Shown here piece by piece: positions 12,559 through 23,620 of a stretch of DNA of 64,000 bases (positions are counted from its first letter, which is position 1; each line of letters starts with the position of its first letter). Made by a program: the position numbers and the translations under genes. Under the pieces are notes generated by a model. The model was not told where the DNA came from. It saw only the letters and a program-made list of their open reading frames with translations, and made no database searches. Source of the DNA: Omphiscola glabra (Eukaryota; Mollusca; Gastropoda; Lymnaeidae); assembly GCA_964017045.1 (NCBI GenBank), contig OZ024794.1, forward strand, positions 27,977,315 through 28,041,314, written 5' to 3'.

Positions 12559-12709
12559 TTAATGCCTGATAATTTTAGTCTTCATAACCCTCTCAACAAA
12601 GTCCAATGATAAGTTTTCTTCTTCCTCACTCATAGACTTGAGCCTAACTCCATTATCTTTCAGTTCCTGCATTAGCCTCGTCAGATATGTTGGATCCGGA
12701 TAACCGTGT
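12559..12709 (-). CDS. Paralog A terminal exon: DTC C-terminus
   Basis: After ccccag the phase-2 codon is completed, followed by HGYPDPTYLTRLMQELKDNG, the usual last helix of a DTC domain, then an acidic tail and TAA. Confidence 0.85.
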
Positions 12710-15700
12710 CTGGGGAGACGTTGGAAGAAATGGTTTTAAACATTATTTTTTGTCTTATTTTACAAATTTTAAAGTTAATGAAATTGGAAATTGGGGAGCG
12801 GGCCCTTTCCTGGGTTTCGCAAGCGCTCTGTAAAAATTATGTCATCAAATTGAACGGTGTATATAGAGTTATGGAGCTTTCTGCCCTTTGATGAATGAGT
12901 AGATGTGACATGATGCTTCTCTTTGATGTATAAAAATTCATATTATTTTTTAAAATTATTTACTAGGATACAAATCCTATTCTGTGGTATATGAGTATCA
13001 GTATTGCTTACTGAGTAATTAAGGCAGAACAATACTATGTAGGTCTACTCATATTTTAAACGTCTTTCTGCCTCAATCGGCTCAAAACTTTGCGCTCATT
13101 TTCAGTGGGTACATTTTATTAGTCGTGTTAAAGTTTAGTAAAATTATTATGTATTTATGTGTAAACTGACATTGGAAAGGAAGAACACCAATCTCAGTGT
13201 GCATTTTAGATACACAGCTTAACGGACGAAACTATAATGACTCGATAATATATTATTAGAATTGTCCATTCGGCTCATAAAAGGATCACCACCACGTGAC
13301 ACTCAGTGGTAATTTACTTTTTAAATATTTCATAATTTAAACAAATAATTTATTGCTAATTACGCCTACTTTAAAACTATTATAGTCAGAGAAATTTGTT
13401 TTAATAACATTTATAGAATAATTCGTGATATTTTATGAAACATTAGTTACGATAATCCTTAATTTGAAGTAGTTTAACTGACTCATTAACATACTAAAGA
13501 TGACATTTTCATTAAACCAATAATACATACGGGGAATTTGTAAGACTTGTTTTGTGTTGAATGTTCCAAGCGATCCCAGCCGGGTTCGAGGCATCAACTT
13601 TAAAAATCAAACGCCTCAGAAATGCGATCCTCAAAAGGCGCAAGGCTTCAAACCCTTCCTCTGTAGCTGGCAGGTAAGCGGATCTTTCAATCGACGGAAA
13701 AGACTTTCCTGGTGATGAATGCTGAGCCAGTAGTTTAGTAATAGATATTGAATAACTAGAACACACGGTGGCCCCACGATAAAAGTGAGAATATAGCATT
13801 GAATTAATAGAACATTTTGTCGTTGACAGTTGTATGCCAAGTATTACTCTAATCATAAAGCATGTTCAATGTGACCCCACCACTTCCTTCTCGACGACTT
13901 CTTGTAAAATTTGGCACCATTCGTTTATCCTTCTATCAATAAAGCGATGGTATCACTTATTTGGTCCCAACCTTTATTTTATCCGAGACATCTAAGCAAA
14001 ATCTCAATTTAAACAATAGCTTTAACTTTGTGTTCTGATTTTAATTCTTTAAAAATTGCTTCGATAAAATAGAATAACCACTTTGTTGTCTAAAAATCAC
14101 TATGATTGATATTTACTTTGTAAACCTACATAATTACTACTAATAAACAAATCAGTGGTCATAAAATAGATCCTGTTTTTTTAGGAAACTGTTAGGTGTG
14201 CTCTAGCAGTCTCCAGTGACAAACCACTGTGTGCCCTGTTAGAAATTGAATATACATGTTCACAGTGCTAAATTCTAGATAATTTTATAGCATTTAGTTA
14301 ACTTTGAACTTCATTCGTTTTGCTTTTACACATTTATTTTGTTCCAGTGTGTAGCGTTCACAGTTGTTTTTTTTCATACTGCCCAGTGATAACGTTCACA
14401 TGAAATTTGTTCAAAAACCTCTAGATTTCCCCAGCTACAAGAATGAGATATTAGGTTGCGTTGTGGTGGGTAAAAGTTGTGCTAATTTTTTAACCACATA
14501 AACGGCGCGTGATCTACTTAGATTATTCGCTATTAATTATAACAATCATGACGAGGGCAGAGGCTGCGCTGAGCAAAAAGTCGATATGCTCTCCAAGACA
14601 AACATCTTGAATATATAACGGAATGTTCATTGACGGAATAGAGCAAATTCTACCATACTTACATTTCGACCTCCTCCAATTTTATAGGTTATCTCGATTG
14701 TGCCTTTTCCTGTATAGCCGCTGACATCCATTCTACCGAGAAAACAGCTCATGTCAACATCTGGTAGGTTGCCTCTCTGAACATCTGGTAGGTTGCCTCT
14801 CTGAACATCTGGTAGGTTGCCTCTCTGAACATCTGGTAGGTTGCCTCTCTGAACATCTGGTAGGTTGCCTATTTCAAAATCTAGTAAAATTGCATTTTCA
14901 ACATTAGCTTGAACTTTTTAAACAGATCAGAGTAACACAACAATTAACAATCATAAAGCATCAATGTATGCATCAATTGTACGTGAACACACAAGGCACA
15001 TTTTTTGTTTCTTATATACCTGTAGAACAGGCCTGCACAACATACGGCCCGCGGGCTGCATGCGGTCCACCAGCACCCACTCCGCGGCCCGTGAAGTAAC
15101 GAAATATTCTTTATTATTAATATTTTCTTAATCGCTTTTCCCCCCTGACCTATTATCTTTCGGCCCGCACAAGTTTTTCTTAACGTTTTCATAAAGTATT
15201 ACGGCACGCCTTACATTTTGAGTTGTGCGGGCCTGCTGTCGAGAATCCAAACATAAAAGCCAATGAAAGGAAGTCAAAGATAATTTGTATTGATGTGTGC
15301 ATGTGATGATGTGGGCTATTGTTAAGTCGGAAATTTTAAAAGCATAAGAAGTTCTAAATACTTATACCAATTTTAAATAAAGTTTGTTGATAGACCCTTA
15401 ACCAATTGCCTCAGAATAATGTAAGATAATAGCTGTTGTTTTGCTGGTTTTCTATTAATTTAAACTATCCATCCATTCATTCAATCATCGTGCGTCGACT
15501 GGGGGTATTAAAAGCAAAGATCCAGGAACGTCAATTCAGCTACTTTTGTAGCAGCAGTCGGCATGGCTAGATTTCTATACCGCATAGCTTTATATATTAT
15601 AAAAATATTCATATATACAAACGTAAGTATATAAAAACTGTAATCAACAAGGCCTTGTCTCTGATATTTACCTTTGTTCTCTAAATCACGATTGAAAGGT

Positions 15701-18390
15701 TGTGAATTAAACAATTGAGCCCGTTGGTGACTCTCCAAATATCCAATATCTTGTTGAGACCCTGAATAGGAATGGTAATCAAGACCACTTCCTGTGTTTC
15801 CTTGCACCACAATAGGAATGTATTGACCACTTGCTTGGTTTCCAGGACGTATTCCTAGCCGTGATATATATATTATAGTGTACCCAGTTAATTTAAAAAG
15901 ATCTGAAACTGATCTGTATTTTAACATGAAACTTTAGTTTTACTTTAGAGTTATGTATCTACATCTCCTAGAAGTATCAAAATTTAGTCTTTACGTTAGT
16001 AGAACACCATGAAATTTAAAAGTCTGTGCAATGGCTAAAAACACATTTTGTTTATTAATAGTAGTTAATTAGCTTTTGTTTAAATCAAAAACTTATGTAC
16101 CATTAAAATTTTAATTAAAATTAAATCTGTAATGAACGAAGAAAAAAAATAATGCAACAAATGTTTTGTTTTTCAAGCGACCCTCTAAGTCCTAAGACAT
16201 CGCTAGGAAAGAAAGTAATACAAAGTATGTACCGCCCGGCTATTTCATGGCCAGAAGGAAGAGTGACCAACAGCGAGTGGAGACTGTTCAGCTTCTGTTA
16301 AAACATGATGTGTTATCGGATACAACCTCTTTGCCCACAGGGGTATCCATAATTTCAGTCAAATGTCAAATCATCTACATCAGGAATGGATTTTTTTTAC
16401 ATTTTGCATGGGTTATGCGTCATAACGGTCAGAAAAGAACATGCGGTTTCCCAATAAGTTTTCTCAAAATATTTTTTTTTAAATTTTAATGACCCCTGCC
16501 GACCCCTGAATTATACCTTTATTTTGTTGAGTTGCCGGTTTGTAGCTTCCTTCAGTTCTATCTGTCCCTCCAGTTGAATGTTTTTCAGGGATTTGTGGGG
16601 TAACTTTGTAAGTTGATTTCTCTCTGTCATCTTGAAAGCCTTTTGCATGTGTAGCAACCGATGGTGGTGGTATAACGCCTGTTGTAACATCTGCTTGTGG
16701 GATGATTTGGTGGCTTCGGCCTCCTTGCTTCGTTCTTTGGGGTAATGACTGCTGATATTTATCCTGGACAGCAGCGCTATCAGACTGACCATTTCTTTTG
16801 GCGACGTGCTGCTGTGCAAACTGAAAATCTTCTCGACTGACCGCCGTATCAACCGGCCGGTCCCATTCGTTCATGAACTGCTTTTGAATGGCGTCCACCA
16901 TAATCTCGTTAATATCAACAAACCAAACGTTCTTGACAGGGGCAACGCCCAACTTTTCAGCAAAGTCATCAAAACTTTTCACAGCCTCCATGTAGCATTG
17001 GGCGATTTGATTTGTTGTCAGTAATACGGCGACTGTAGAAAGTAGTTTTGAAAATTTTTAATTGCCATGAACAGAACTCTTCATTTACAATTCTGGTTAA
17101 AACAATTATTGTATTCCTGCACTTAAAATTACAAAATAACGAGTTTGCTTAAGGATCTAACAACTGAGATTATGCAATAAGCTGTTTATAAATTGCCCGA
17201 ACAGACATTAAGGTTTAACGAATTGAACCAGAACTGTTTATATAGATTTTTACTAAACGTCCAATAATTGAAATTGAATTTGGTTTCCAACATTTTGCTT
17301 ATAGTTTAAATGGTATCTATGTCAGTTTGATATCATAAAATGCATATTAAGTAATCTTCAGTGTTATCATAAATCTAGGAAACTCACCAGAACAGATAGA
17401 CGGCAAGGCAATGGTCTCGCACTGTAGTCTTGACGCTTCAACCAGACACCTGACCACAGTTCTCCGCAAGTCTGTTGAAAGTTTCTTGTCTGTACAGGCC
17501 TCAAACTTTGGGCCTACAGCATGAAGCACGTATTTCGCTTTTAGAAGTCCCCCGGCGGACACGAACACATCGGTGACATCAAGACGTTCGTGCGTTCTTC
17601 TGTGAGACTCACACTCACTGACCAAAGAAGGGCCGGCTGCCGAAGCAATGGCTTTCGCGACCCCACAAATATGGTGGAGACGTCGATCAGCGGAGCTCAC
17701 AATGGCGTCTGCATCAACTCTTGTGATGTCTATTTTTCTGACATGAATTTTTAATCGAGTTTTAGGCCCTACATAAAACTGCGGCCTCATTCGGGATTCA
17801 TCATATTTCCTACTGCTAGCACTGCCTTTGATAAGTGTGTCATCAAGATTTAGCTGACCTATATCATGTTGTGGTGTGCTGTTTGGTGTTGGTGCTGGTT
17901 TCTTCACGCGTGCCGCCCGATCCTTTTGTGAGTCGCACTCACCCACAACACCAGAAGCTCCACCCGTCTTTGAAATACAATGTTTGCTTAAAACTTTGCC
18001 AAGCTTCCTGAGTGTTGAGCGAGAAATGTGTGTCCCTGTCATTTCAAGTGGGTCAAACTTCGTTATCAGAAACCCCAGATCTATAATTTCACCCGCGAGT
18101 GCATTCGGATCTGAAACCTGTTCAGCTAAGGTCAGGTAGCAATCTTTAAACCTAACTTTGTTCTGTGAGACAACTCCGCCAACAACACCCTGAGCGCCAC
18201 CTGGCGTAGACGCTGAGTTACTGCTTAAAACTTCACCAAGTTTTATTATAGCCGAATGAGGAACATTTTTTCCTAAAATTCTCAGTGGGTTCAGCTTTGC
18301 TATAAGGAAGCCAAGATTTGTGATTTCAACTAAAGATGGCGTCTTCAGATCAGATCCTTGGTCAGATATGGTCAGCTGACACAATTTAAA
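12559..18390 (-). CDS. Paralog A: macro-domain/DTC-domain protein without a visible RING (partial)
   Basis: Minus-strand exons 18390-17388, 17032-16517, about 15862-15672, 14913-14663, 13721-13531 and 12709-12559 join in compatible phases and end in TAA at 12559-12561. Order: two tandem 70-residue modules, a macro domain split over two exons, a Gly/Gln-rich linker, then the three exons of a deltex C-terminal domain (GNLPDV..GYTGKGTIEITY; HSSPGKSF..AYLPATEEG..LIF; HGYPDPTYLTRL). The exon plan matches paralog B. Unlike B, no RING was found, and the macro loop reads ADRRLHHICG rather than NQQLRHGGG. An upstream exon must exist because 18390 begins after an acceptor (ctcccag). DTC domains bind NAD+/ADP-ribose and support ADP-ribose-linked ubiquitylation; A may have lost E2 recruitment. 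All exons are open, so it is not an obvious pseudogene. Confidence 0.8.
13531..13721 (-). CDS. Paralog A exon: DTC domain middle
   Basis: HSSPGKSFPSIERSAYLPATEEGFEALRLL.. RLIFKVDAS .. IAWNIQHKTS carries the deltex landmarks HPxPGK, AYLP, LIF and W-N-x-x-HKT. The third position of the HHKT motif differs (QHKT). Acceptor gctcag, phase-2 donor GTATGT, the same phase as paralog B. Confidence 0.85.
14663..14913 (-). CDS. Paralog A exon: start of DTC domain with in-frame 24-bp repeats
   Basis: Ends RMDVSGYTGKGTIEITYKIGGG followed by GTAAGT, the expected first strand of a deltex C-terminal domain (compare B: DVEGYERKGSLEISYNIPAG). The start of the domain, normally a single GNQPxGxM-type motif, is amplified to about five copies of an 8-residue unit GNLPDVQR. 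Acceptor tentatively ttaaaaag. The RING that precedes this motif in B is absent. Confidence 0.75.
14757..14876 (-). repeat. 24-bp coding minisatellite (GNLPDVQR units)
   Basis: Five copies of a 24-bp unit (starts 14757, 14781, 14805, 14829, 14853), four near-perfect and the fifth diverged. It is in frame with the DTC exon, so copy-number change would keep the frame. Confidence 0.9.
15028..15235 (+). mobile_element. hAT MITE (CAGGCCTGCACAAC termini)
   Basis: 208 bp with TIRs CAGGCCTGCACAAC and GTTGTGCGGGCCTG, flanked by an imperfect 8-bp duplication CTGTAGAA/CTGTCGAG. Internal GGCCCGCGGG and CGGCCCG motifs are typical of this hAT MITE type. It sits in the paralog A intron just upstream of the DTC exon, the interval where B has its RING. 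Confidence 0.8.
15672..15862 (-). CDS. Paralog A candidate linker exon, Gly/Gln/Ser-rich
   Basis: Open frame with GIRPGNQASGQYIP, NTGSGLDYHSYSGSQQD and a donor after AACAAAG (GTAAAT). Its phase-1 end fits the phase-1 start of the DTC exon at 14913. The acceptor (cggctag) is weaker. No domain seen. Confidence 0.55.
16517..17032 (-). CDS. Paralog A exon: end of macro domain and disordered linker
   Basis: Starts after ttctacag and completes a codon begun in the previous exon. MEAVKSFDDFAEKLG and VKNVWFVDINEIMVDAI are the last helix and strand of the macro fold; the same residues occur in paralog B at 31.1 kb (VEAVKSFDDFADKLD). The remaining ~110 residues are Gln/Ser/Thr-rich and look disordered. 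Donor GTATAA. Confidence 0.8.
17388..18390 (-). CDS. Paralog A exon: duplicated 70-residue module and first part of macro domain
   Basis: A 1003-nt exon between ctcccag and GTGAGT. Residues about 1-70 and 85-155 are two copies of one module (E-I-x-[ND]-LGFLI-[AT]-K-[LF]-[ND]-P, then KLG-[EK]-VL, then GGA-[QS]-GVVG). The macro domain starts near FYVGPKTRLKIHVRKIDIT and runs through DADAIV, GVAKAIASAAG, DVFVSAGGLL, YVLHAVGP and TVVRCLVEAS. The Asn of the binding loop is Asp (SSADRRLHHICG) and the triple Gly is broken, so ADP-ribose binding may be impaired. Confidence 0.85.
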
Positions 18391-18601
18391 CTGGGAGGAA
18401 AAGAGCGACAAAATGTAATCAATGAAATTTATATCAGATGTTTATGATTATCTGTACTTGGCTGGAGTAAGTAAAGAATGTAATCATCATTCCTTTAAAA
18501 CGAAAGTGTATGAACTCGCCTCTAAAATGTCTTTAGCAAAAGCGTTAACTAGACAAGAGATGTGTTGCTTATCGTTCATATCCAGAGTTCAACGAGGGAC
18601 A

Positions 18602-18858
18602 ACAGGAGCTCTACGACTTCCTATGGAACAACATGAGCTCTATGACCTCTTATGGGACAACAGGAGCTCTACGACTTCCTATGGAACAACAGGAGCTCTA
18701 TGACCTCATATGGGACAACAGGAGCTCTCTGTCTTCCTATGGGACAGCAGGAGCTCTCTGTCTTCCTATGGGACAACAGGAGCTCTCTGTCTTCCTATGG
18801 GACAACAGGAGCTCTCTGTCTTCCTATGGGACAACAGGAGCTCTACGACTTCCTATGC
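18602..18858. repeat. 29-bp minisatellite
   Basis: About nine copies of a 29-bp unit (AACAGGAGCTCT core, then CTTCCTATGG), with subtypes alternating TACGACTTCC, ATGACCTCAT and CTGTCTTCC. The ORFs across it shift frame every unit and are not credible genes. Confidence 0.93.
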
Positions 18859-18960
18859 TGTACCATATACATTTAAAAAAAAACATTTTTGATGCTTTAA
18901 ACAAAGGCCATAATCATAAACCACCCAACCACACCCGAGGGTCGCTTCTACTTTGATATC

Positions 18961-19108
18961 CAGTGGCGTAGGAAAGGGGGATCCGTCCCCGGTGGCACTT
19001 TTCTTTCTTTATATGACAGAGCGGTACTTTTGACAACTGCGGAGGTTTTTTTTCATGAAAGGGGCGGCAAAATTCTTCGGCCGCCCCTAAGGGGATAACA
19101 CGCCATTG
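18961..19108. mobile_element. hAT-like MITE (CAGTGGCGTAG termini)
   Basis: Begins CAGTGGCGTAGG and ends with the imperfect inverse CACGCCATTG, with internal GGGGCGGC/GCCGCCCC symmetry. No clean target duplication, so the right boundary is approximate. Same terminal type as 56457-56641 and 61078-62798. Confidence 0.55.
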
Positions 19109-22100
19109 CAATAATATCTAATTAATTTCAAAAACACCAAGATTAGAATGATAAATATAGGGTAATCAACTTATACTTATACCGATTAAAAAAATGAAAT
19201 TAGATGGTAGCAAACTAGGTCACATCTATTAGTATGAGCCATCTAATCGGATCTAAATCTAATAATATTACATATTAGGGCATGTCCTAAGACATACTCA
19301 GTAAAATTTATTTTAAACCAGTGAAATAAGGTAAGGTTCTTTATTACTCTATTTAAAATAGCATGGCAATATCAGGTTCTCTTTAATGGTAATTTTATAT
19401 ATATATGTATTGATGAATGTATAGTTAATTAATATGACAAATATTGCAATAATATCGATAGTTAGATCATTATAAATAATTCAATATTTTACCACTAATG
19501 TAGCAGTTTAAAGTCAGATTATAATGCTTACAGTTAATTTTCCAGTCATAGTTAATTTTTCTCTGTAAACACAATCCTGTAAAACGTTTTATTATTTTTT
19601 ATTATCAATAATAAATTCGTTCCATTTTGATGTTGAAACAAACTAAGAATCGGGTTTTTTGTTCTTAAAACTGAAACTGAAATTGAAATTAAAAAATTTA
19701 ACCGTGGTTTCCCATTCTGATTTTTCCCTTATTTTTATTTGAAATGAATAACAACTTGATCCCGAGAGTTTTTTTTTTTTCAGTTAGTGACTAATTTTAA
19801 TAGATACAATACTTTTTTTGAATATAAATATTTAGAAGACAGAGTATTTCTGTTGTATAATGATATAAAAAGAAGTATTTTTTTCTATAACATTATTTTT
19901 CATAACATGTAATGGTACATAGAAGGAAGCCAATCGGAAAATCCGCTCTTGTAAATACAAAAACGGTTCAAATGTTAGAACCTATTATAATATAACATCA
20001 GAGTCGTTGTATGGATTTTATATTATGATTTCGCTGCACACTTTTTTCACAAGTCACGTTTGTCCCGCTATTCACAATGGGGCTGGTAGGCAGCCAGGCC
20101 ATTCGACTTGGACAACATTTACAAAAGGAACCATAAACATTACAAGATAAGCTGTGGATTTTTTTTCTAAATTTTAAGAAGAAAAAATGTCATCCTTGAA
20201 GAGAAAAGAAGGACTGTTATTTTCCAAGGTGATTCTAGTACTTTTAGATCATTTAAAATGTTAAAAAATTAACTTTTTAAATATCTATTTTGGGGGAGGC
20301 GCGCTTAAAAATTACCGTGACCCGGGCCTTTCTCGAACTATGAATGAAATACACTGTGTGGTCTTTTATAGTTTGTTTTTTTTTCGTTTTTGAAGTGCCG
20401 TTAAGAACATTCATGTACATTCGGACGTCGATTTTCCGAACCCAGTATCCTGACACACCCCCAGCCCCCTGTCTTTTTACAAAGTGGCTATTGGTACCCG
20501 GGTACCAGAATTGAGTGGTTGGGATTAAAAAACGATTTAAAATATTATTGTTGGGTTTGTAAGACCAAATGAGGTATCAAATGAAAGATAATTGAATGTA
20601 CTATACGTTTGTAAACTTAATTCTTCATTTTAACTAAAATAAACTACTACAAAAGACATCCGAATAGCTTGGCACCAGTGGCGTCGCAGGAGTTGTCGGA
20701 ATGTTTCATTGTGCTAATGATATCCGCCTACGGGACTCCATCTCCGGGTGGTTTGAATACAGAGTTTCTTCTCTTAGATTGGTTGCCATCCATGGTTAAC
20801 GAATCCCAAGCTGGTGATGTTTTTGCTTGACTGGGCTTTGGTTGGAATTTAACTCCAGACCATTAATAAATAGGTGTCATAAAAAAATTAAAAAATATTA
20901 AAAAATCAGATCAATCAAAGATCATTTTATCACATTAATCTTTAATAAAGAAAACGAAAGTTTCATCTCCCAACTCATGGAATTTAAACGTCACCTCCTC
21001 TACAAAATCATAACCCACTACACATGTAGAGATAGCACCTCTCACTTTAATCAAATCAAACAATTAGTCGCGCTTAACTTAGGAGCACTTCTGTCTCTTA
21101 AAATGTGAGCACCCCTGGCTCACATTACCTAGTGATTCATCACAAAAATTCATTAACAAAAATTTCCACTCCTACCCCACACATCAGAGATTATACTCGC
21201 CTCCTCAAAATCGACAAAATCAAAGAATTCAACATAATGGCCTCCGACATTACACCAGGGTTTACCTCAGACATTACACCCGGGTTGTCCTTGACTCTGT
21301 AGCAACCCGTCTCATCAACCACCAAATTATTGCTACCTGTAGCTCTAAGATCCAACACATTATCTTTATCTAATGTCAACTTAAGGTCATTCCCAGTGAC
21401 TGCCACTCTGTTAACTCTGCGCCCCCTTCCTCTTTCCGTGGGACTCATTGGGACAACATCACAATCTCAAACTCGTGTTCCCGACCACTTTTAAATGCGT
21501 CCATATCTGTCCCCTTTCGCCACTGGCCTTCGGGGCTCTGAATGGTTTAGTCCGTTAAAGAGTGTACACATACTATAGGATTGGGAAACTTTTTATCTTT
21601 ATTTTAGTTGTTTTGTCATTCAAATGTTACTACGCTATATTACCAAATATTATGGTCTTGAATACAAATGCTACCAATTCCTCTGAACTTGTGGAAAAAA
21701 GTGAGGAAGGTCTAATGTTTTAAATAATATTGCAACTCTAGTCCCTTGCATTTTCTTTTGCAATTGATTCTAGCATTCTCGGGGCTTCTGGCTTACGTTT
21801 CGATGTATTACATTTTTAAACAATGTGTTACATAATGTCAAATTTTAGTTTTAAAGCAATACTGTTATATATAGTTTAGTATAGCGTAGGACTTTTAACT
21901 TCATCAAAGAGCTACTTTTAGCCACACCGAAACTTGTCTGCTAGGATTTCGAATGCGTTCCAATTGTTCCCAGGAATGCCTTTAAGTGAAGCAATTTATA
22001 GAATTTCTTTACTAGAACGTTAGGATCGTATTCCTATAAAAGCCCGCCAGGTTTCTTAACAGACAGACATAGTGAGACTTGGATAGACACATCGAGACTT

Positions 22101-22135
22101 AAATAAAAACAGCAATACAGATAGAGCGAGCGAGA
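19109..22135. other. Spacer without recognised gene
   Basis: AT-rich to about 20 kb. The stretch 20940-21540 is more balanced and has short open stretches containing a repeated ASDITPG-type motif, possibly a decayed retroelement, but I cannot assign it. 5' exons of paralog A should lie somewhere between 18.4 and 23.4 kb; I could not identify them. Confidence 0.4.
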
Positions 22136-22150
22136 GAGAGAGGTTATTGC

Positions 22151-22869
22151 CCCCCCCCCCCCCCCCGGGATTCCGGTTGACAAATCTGTAGTGGCTTGTC
22201 GATTTGGAAGCGCTGGCCACCGACCCCCTCGGCGTTAACCCGGGGCACACTAGCACCATTGTGTGTCCCGCGTGGCAGACACGGCCATGCATGGTAGTTG
22301 CTGGAATAAACGGCTCCTACAGGGCTGCCACCTGTGATACTTCGCAGGGGGAAGAAAAGGCAAACACAGGGTAGGGATCATGATTACAAGTTGCCGTTAA
22401 GGGATATGAGGCTATAGGCTGTGGTGGAAGCCTATAGCCGGTGATTCTAAATATGCAGCCCTGAGAAAGCTGCTCCTAGGCAACCGTTTCGTCCCAGCTA
22501 TCTCGCAAATTAGTTGCGGGGTGGAAACCCACTGTAGAATCCCTCTTAGAGGGCGTCCGATGCTTCCCCGGGACGGGTGGGGGGAGATATTAGGACGTTA
22601 ATTTACCGTCCCGGCCCCTAGGAGAGTGGACCGCGGACGCTTGAAACACAGCGTCTTCGGTCGACCAGATGTCTCCGGGCGGGGAGGGTCTCCGTCGGCG
22701 AACCCGATCGAGCGGTTGCGGGCGGGGACGCTCCACGTCCGGGGAGGTCTCTGACGCCCTTCCGCACGGCCTGCCGCCGGGGCGGCTGGCAGGTGCGGGT
22801 GGGCGCCGGGGAGGGCATTAGGAGCGTAAGCTCGACGGCCCGCTGACGCCATTTCCTAATGAGATATTC
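22151..22869. mobile_element. GC-rich insertion flanked by 15-bp target duplication
   Basis: About 719 bp of strongly GC-rich DNA in an AT-rich region, starting with a run of 17 C and flanked by the 15-bp direct repeat GAGAGAGGTTATTGC (22136-22150 and 22870-22884). It contains a perfect hairpin GGCTATAGGCT/AGCCTATAGCC near 22409-22440. A duplication of this length is typical of LINE-type integration; the sequence could be a 5' segment of a retroelement or a retroposed structured RNA. No protein domain recognised. Confidence 0.6.
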
Positions 22870-23460
22870 GAGAGAGGTTATTGCTATACGAAAAGTTATT
22901 ATTGTGTGTGTTATATTAATATTTGTACTTTGCACAGTGTACCATTTTGTCACTTGCTGTAAGTTGATCCTTTTTTTTTTCGTTCTGTACACAAATTTAT
23001 GTTTCTATAGAAATGTATTTATATAATTGAATTAAATAGTGTTAGTATGACTGGCTTTGGTATCGTTTCTTTACCTACTGTTTTTCTCAGTCTTTTGTGA
23101 CGTATTGTTTCTTCTACCAGCCAAGTATTAACAAAAATTAAATCTTTTAAAGCTATAACGGTACGGAAAAAATACACAAGAGGTATGTAGACTGAAGACG
23201 GTATAACATTGATTTTATGAACACTGTATAACTTTACTTCATGACGACTAAAAAACATGGGGCCTATCAAACAAAATATTAGCACAGTTACATGCTACAT
23301 ACAACAAAACTACTGGTACATTTCCCCCCTGAGTATTCTATACAATAACAATAATAGCAAAATAGTTTTTTTAAATCATATGACGTCACACATGAAATTT
23401 AGGGTTAAAAAATTCTGTTTTCAAGACTTTCGTGGTCTGAAAAAGTTTTAAGTCAGACGA

Positions 23461-23620
23461 TTAATTCAACTCTGCTAACTGCTTCTTTTTTCTGCTCAGA
23501 CTTTCCATAAACTTTTCAACTAATCTTGTCTCAGACACGGTCAGAGAGTCCTCTGTCACTCCATGCTGCCTTAACTCATCCATCAAGCTCGCAAGATAGT
23601 TTGGATCTGGGTAGCCATGT
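23461..23620 (-). CDS. Paralog B terminal exon: DTC C-terminus
   Basis: After tttttag the split Thr codon is completed and followed by HGYPDPNYLASLMDELRQHG, then a charged tail ending in TAA. The frame continues without interruption. Confidence 0.9.

Noticed and set aside
14944..15192. Minus-strand 82-codon ORF
   Set aside because: Lies almost entirely inside the hAT MITE at 15028-15235.
17876..18139. Plus-strand 87-codon ORF
   Set aside because: Antisense to the macro-domain exon of paralog A.
18422..18956. Several plus-strand ORFs with QQELYDFL-type repeats
   Set aside because: They come from a 29-bp repeat that changes frame each unit; no protein support.
22598..22992. Minus-strand Pro/Ala/Arg-rich ORFs
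   Set aside because: Open because of GC richness in the 22151-22869 insertion; no domain, and one runs across the insertion boundary.
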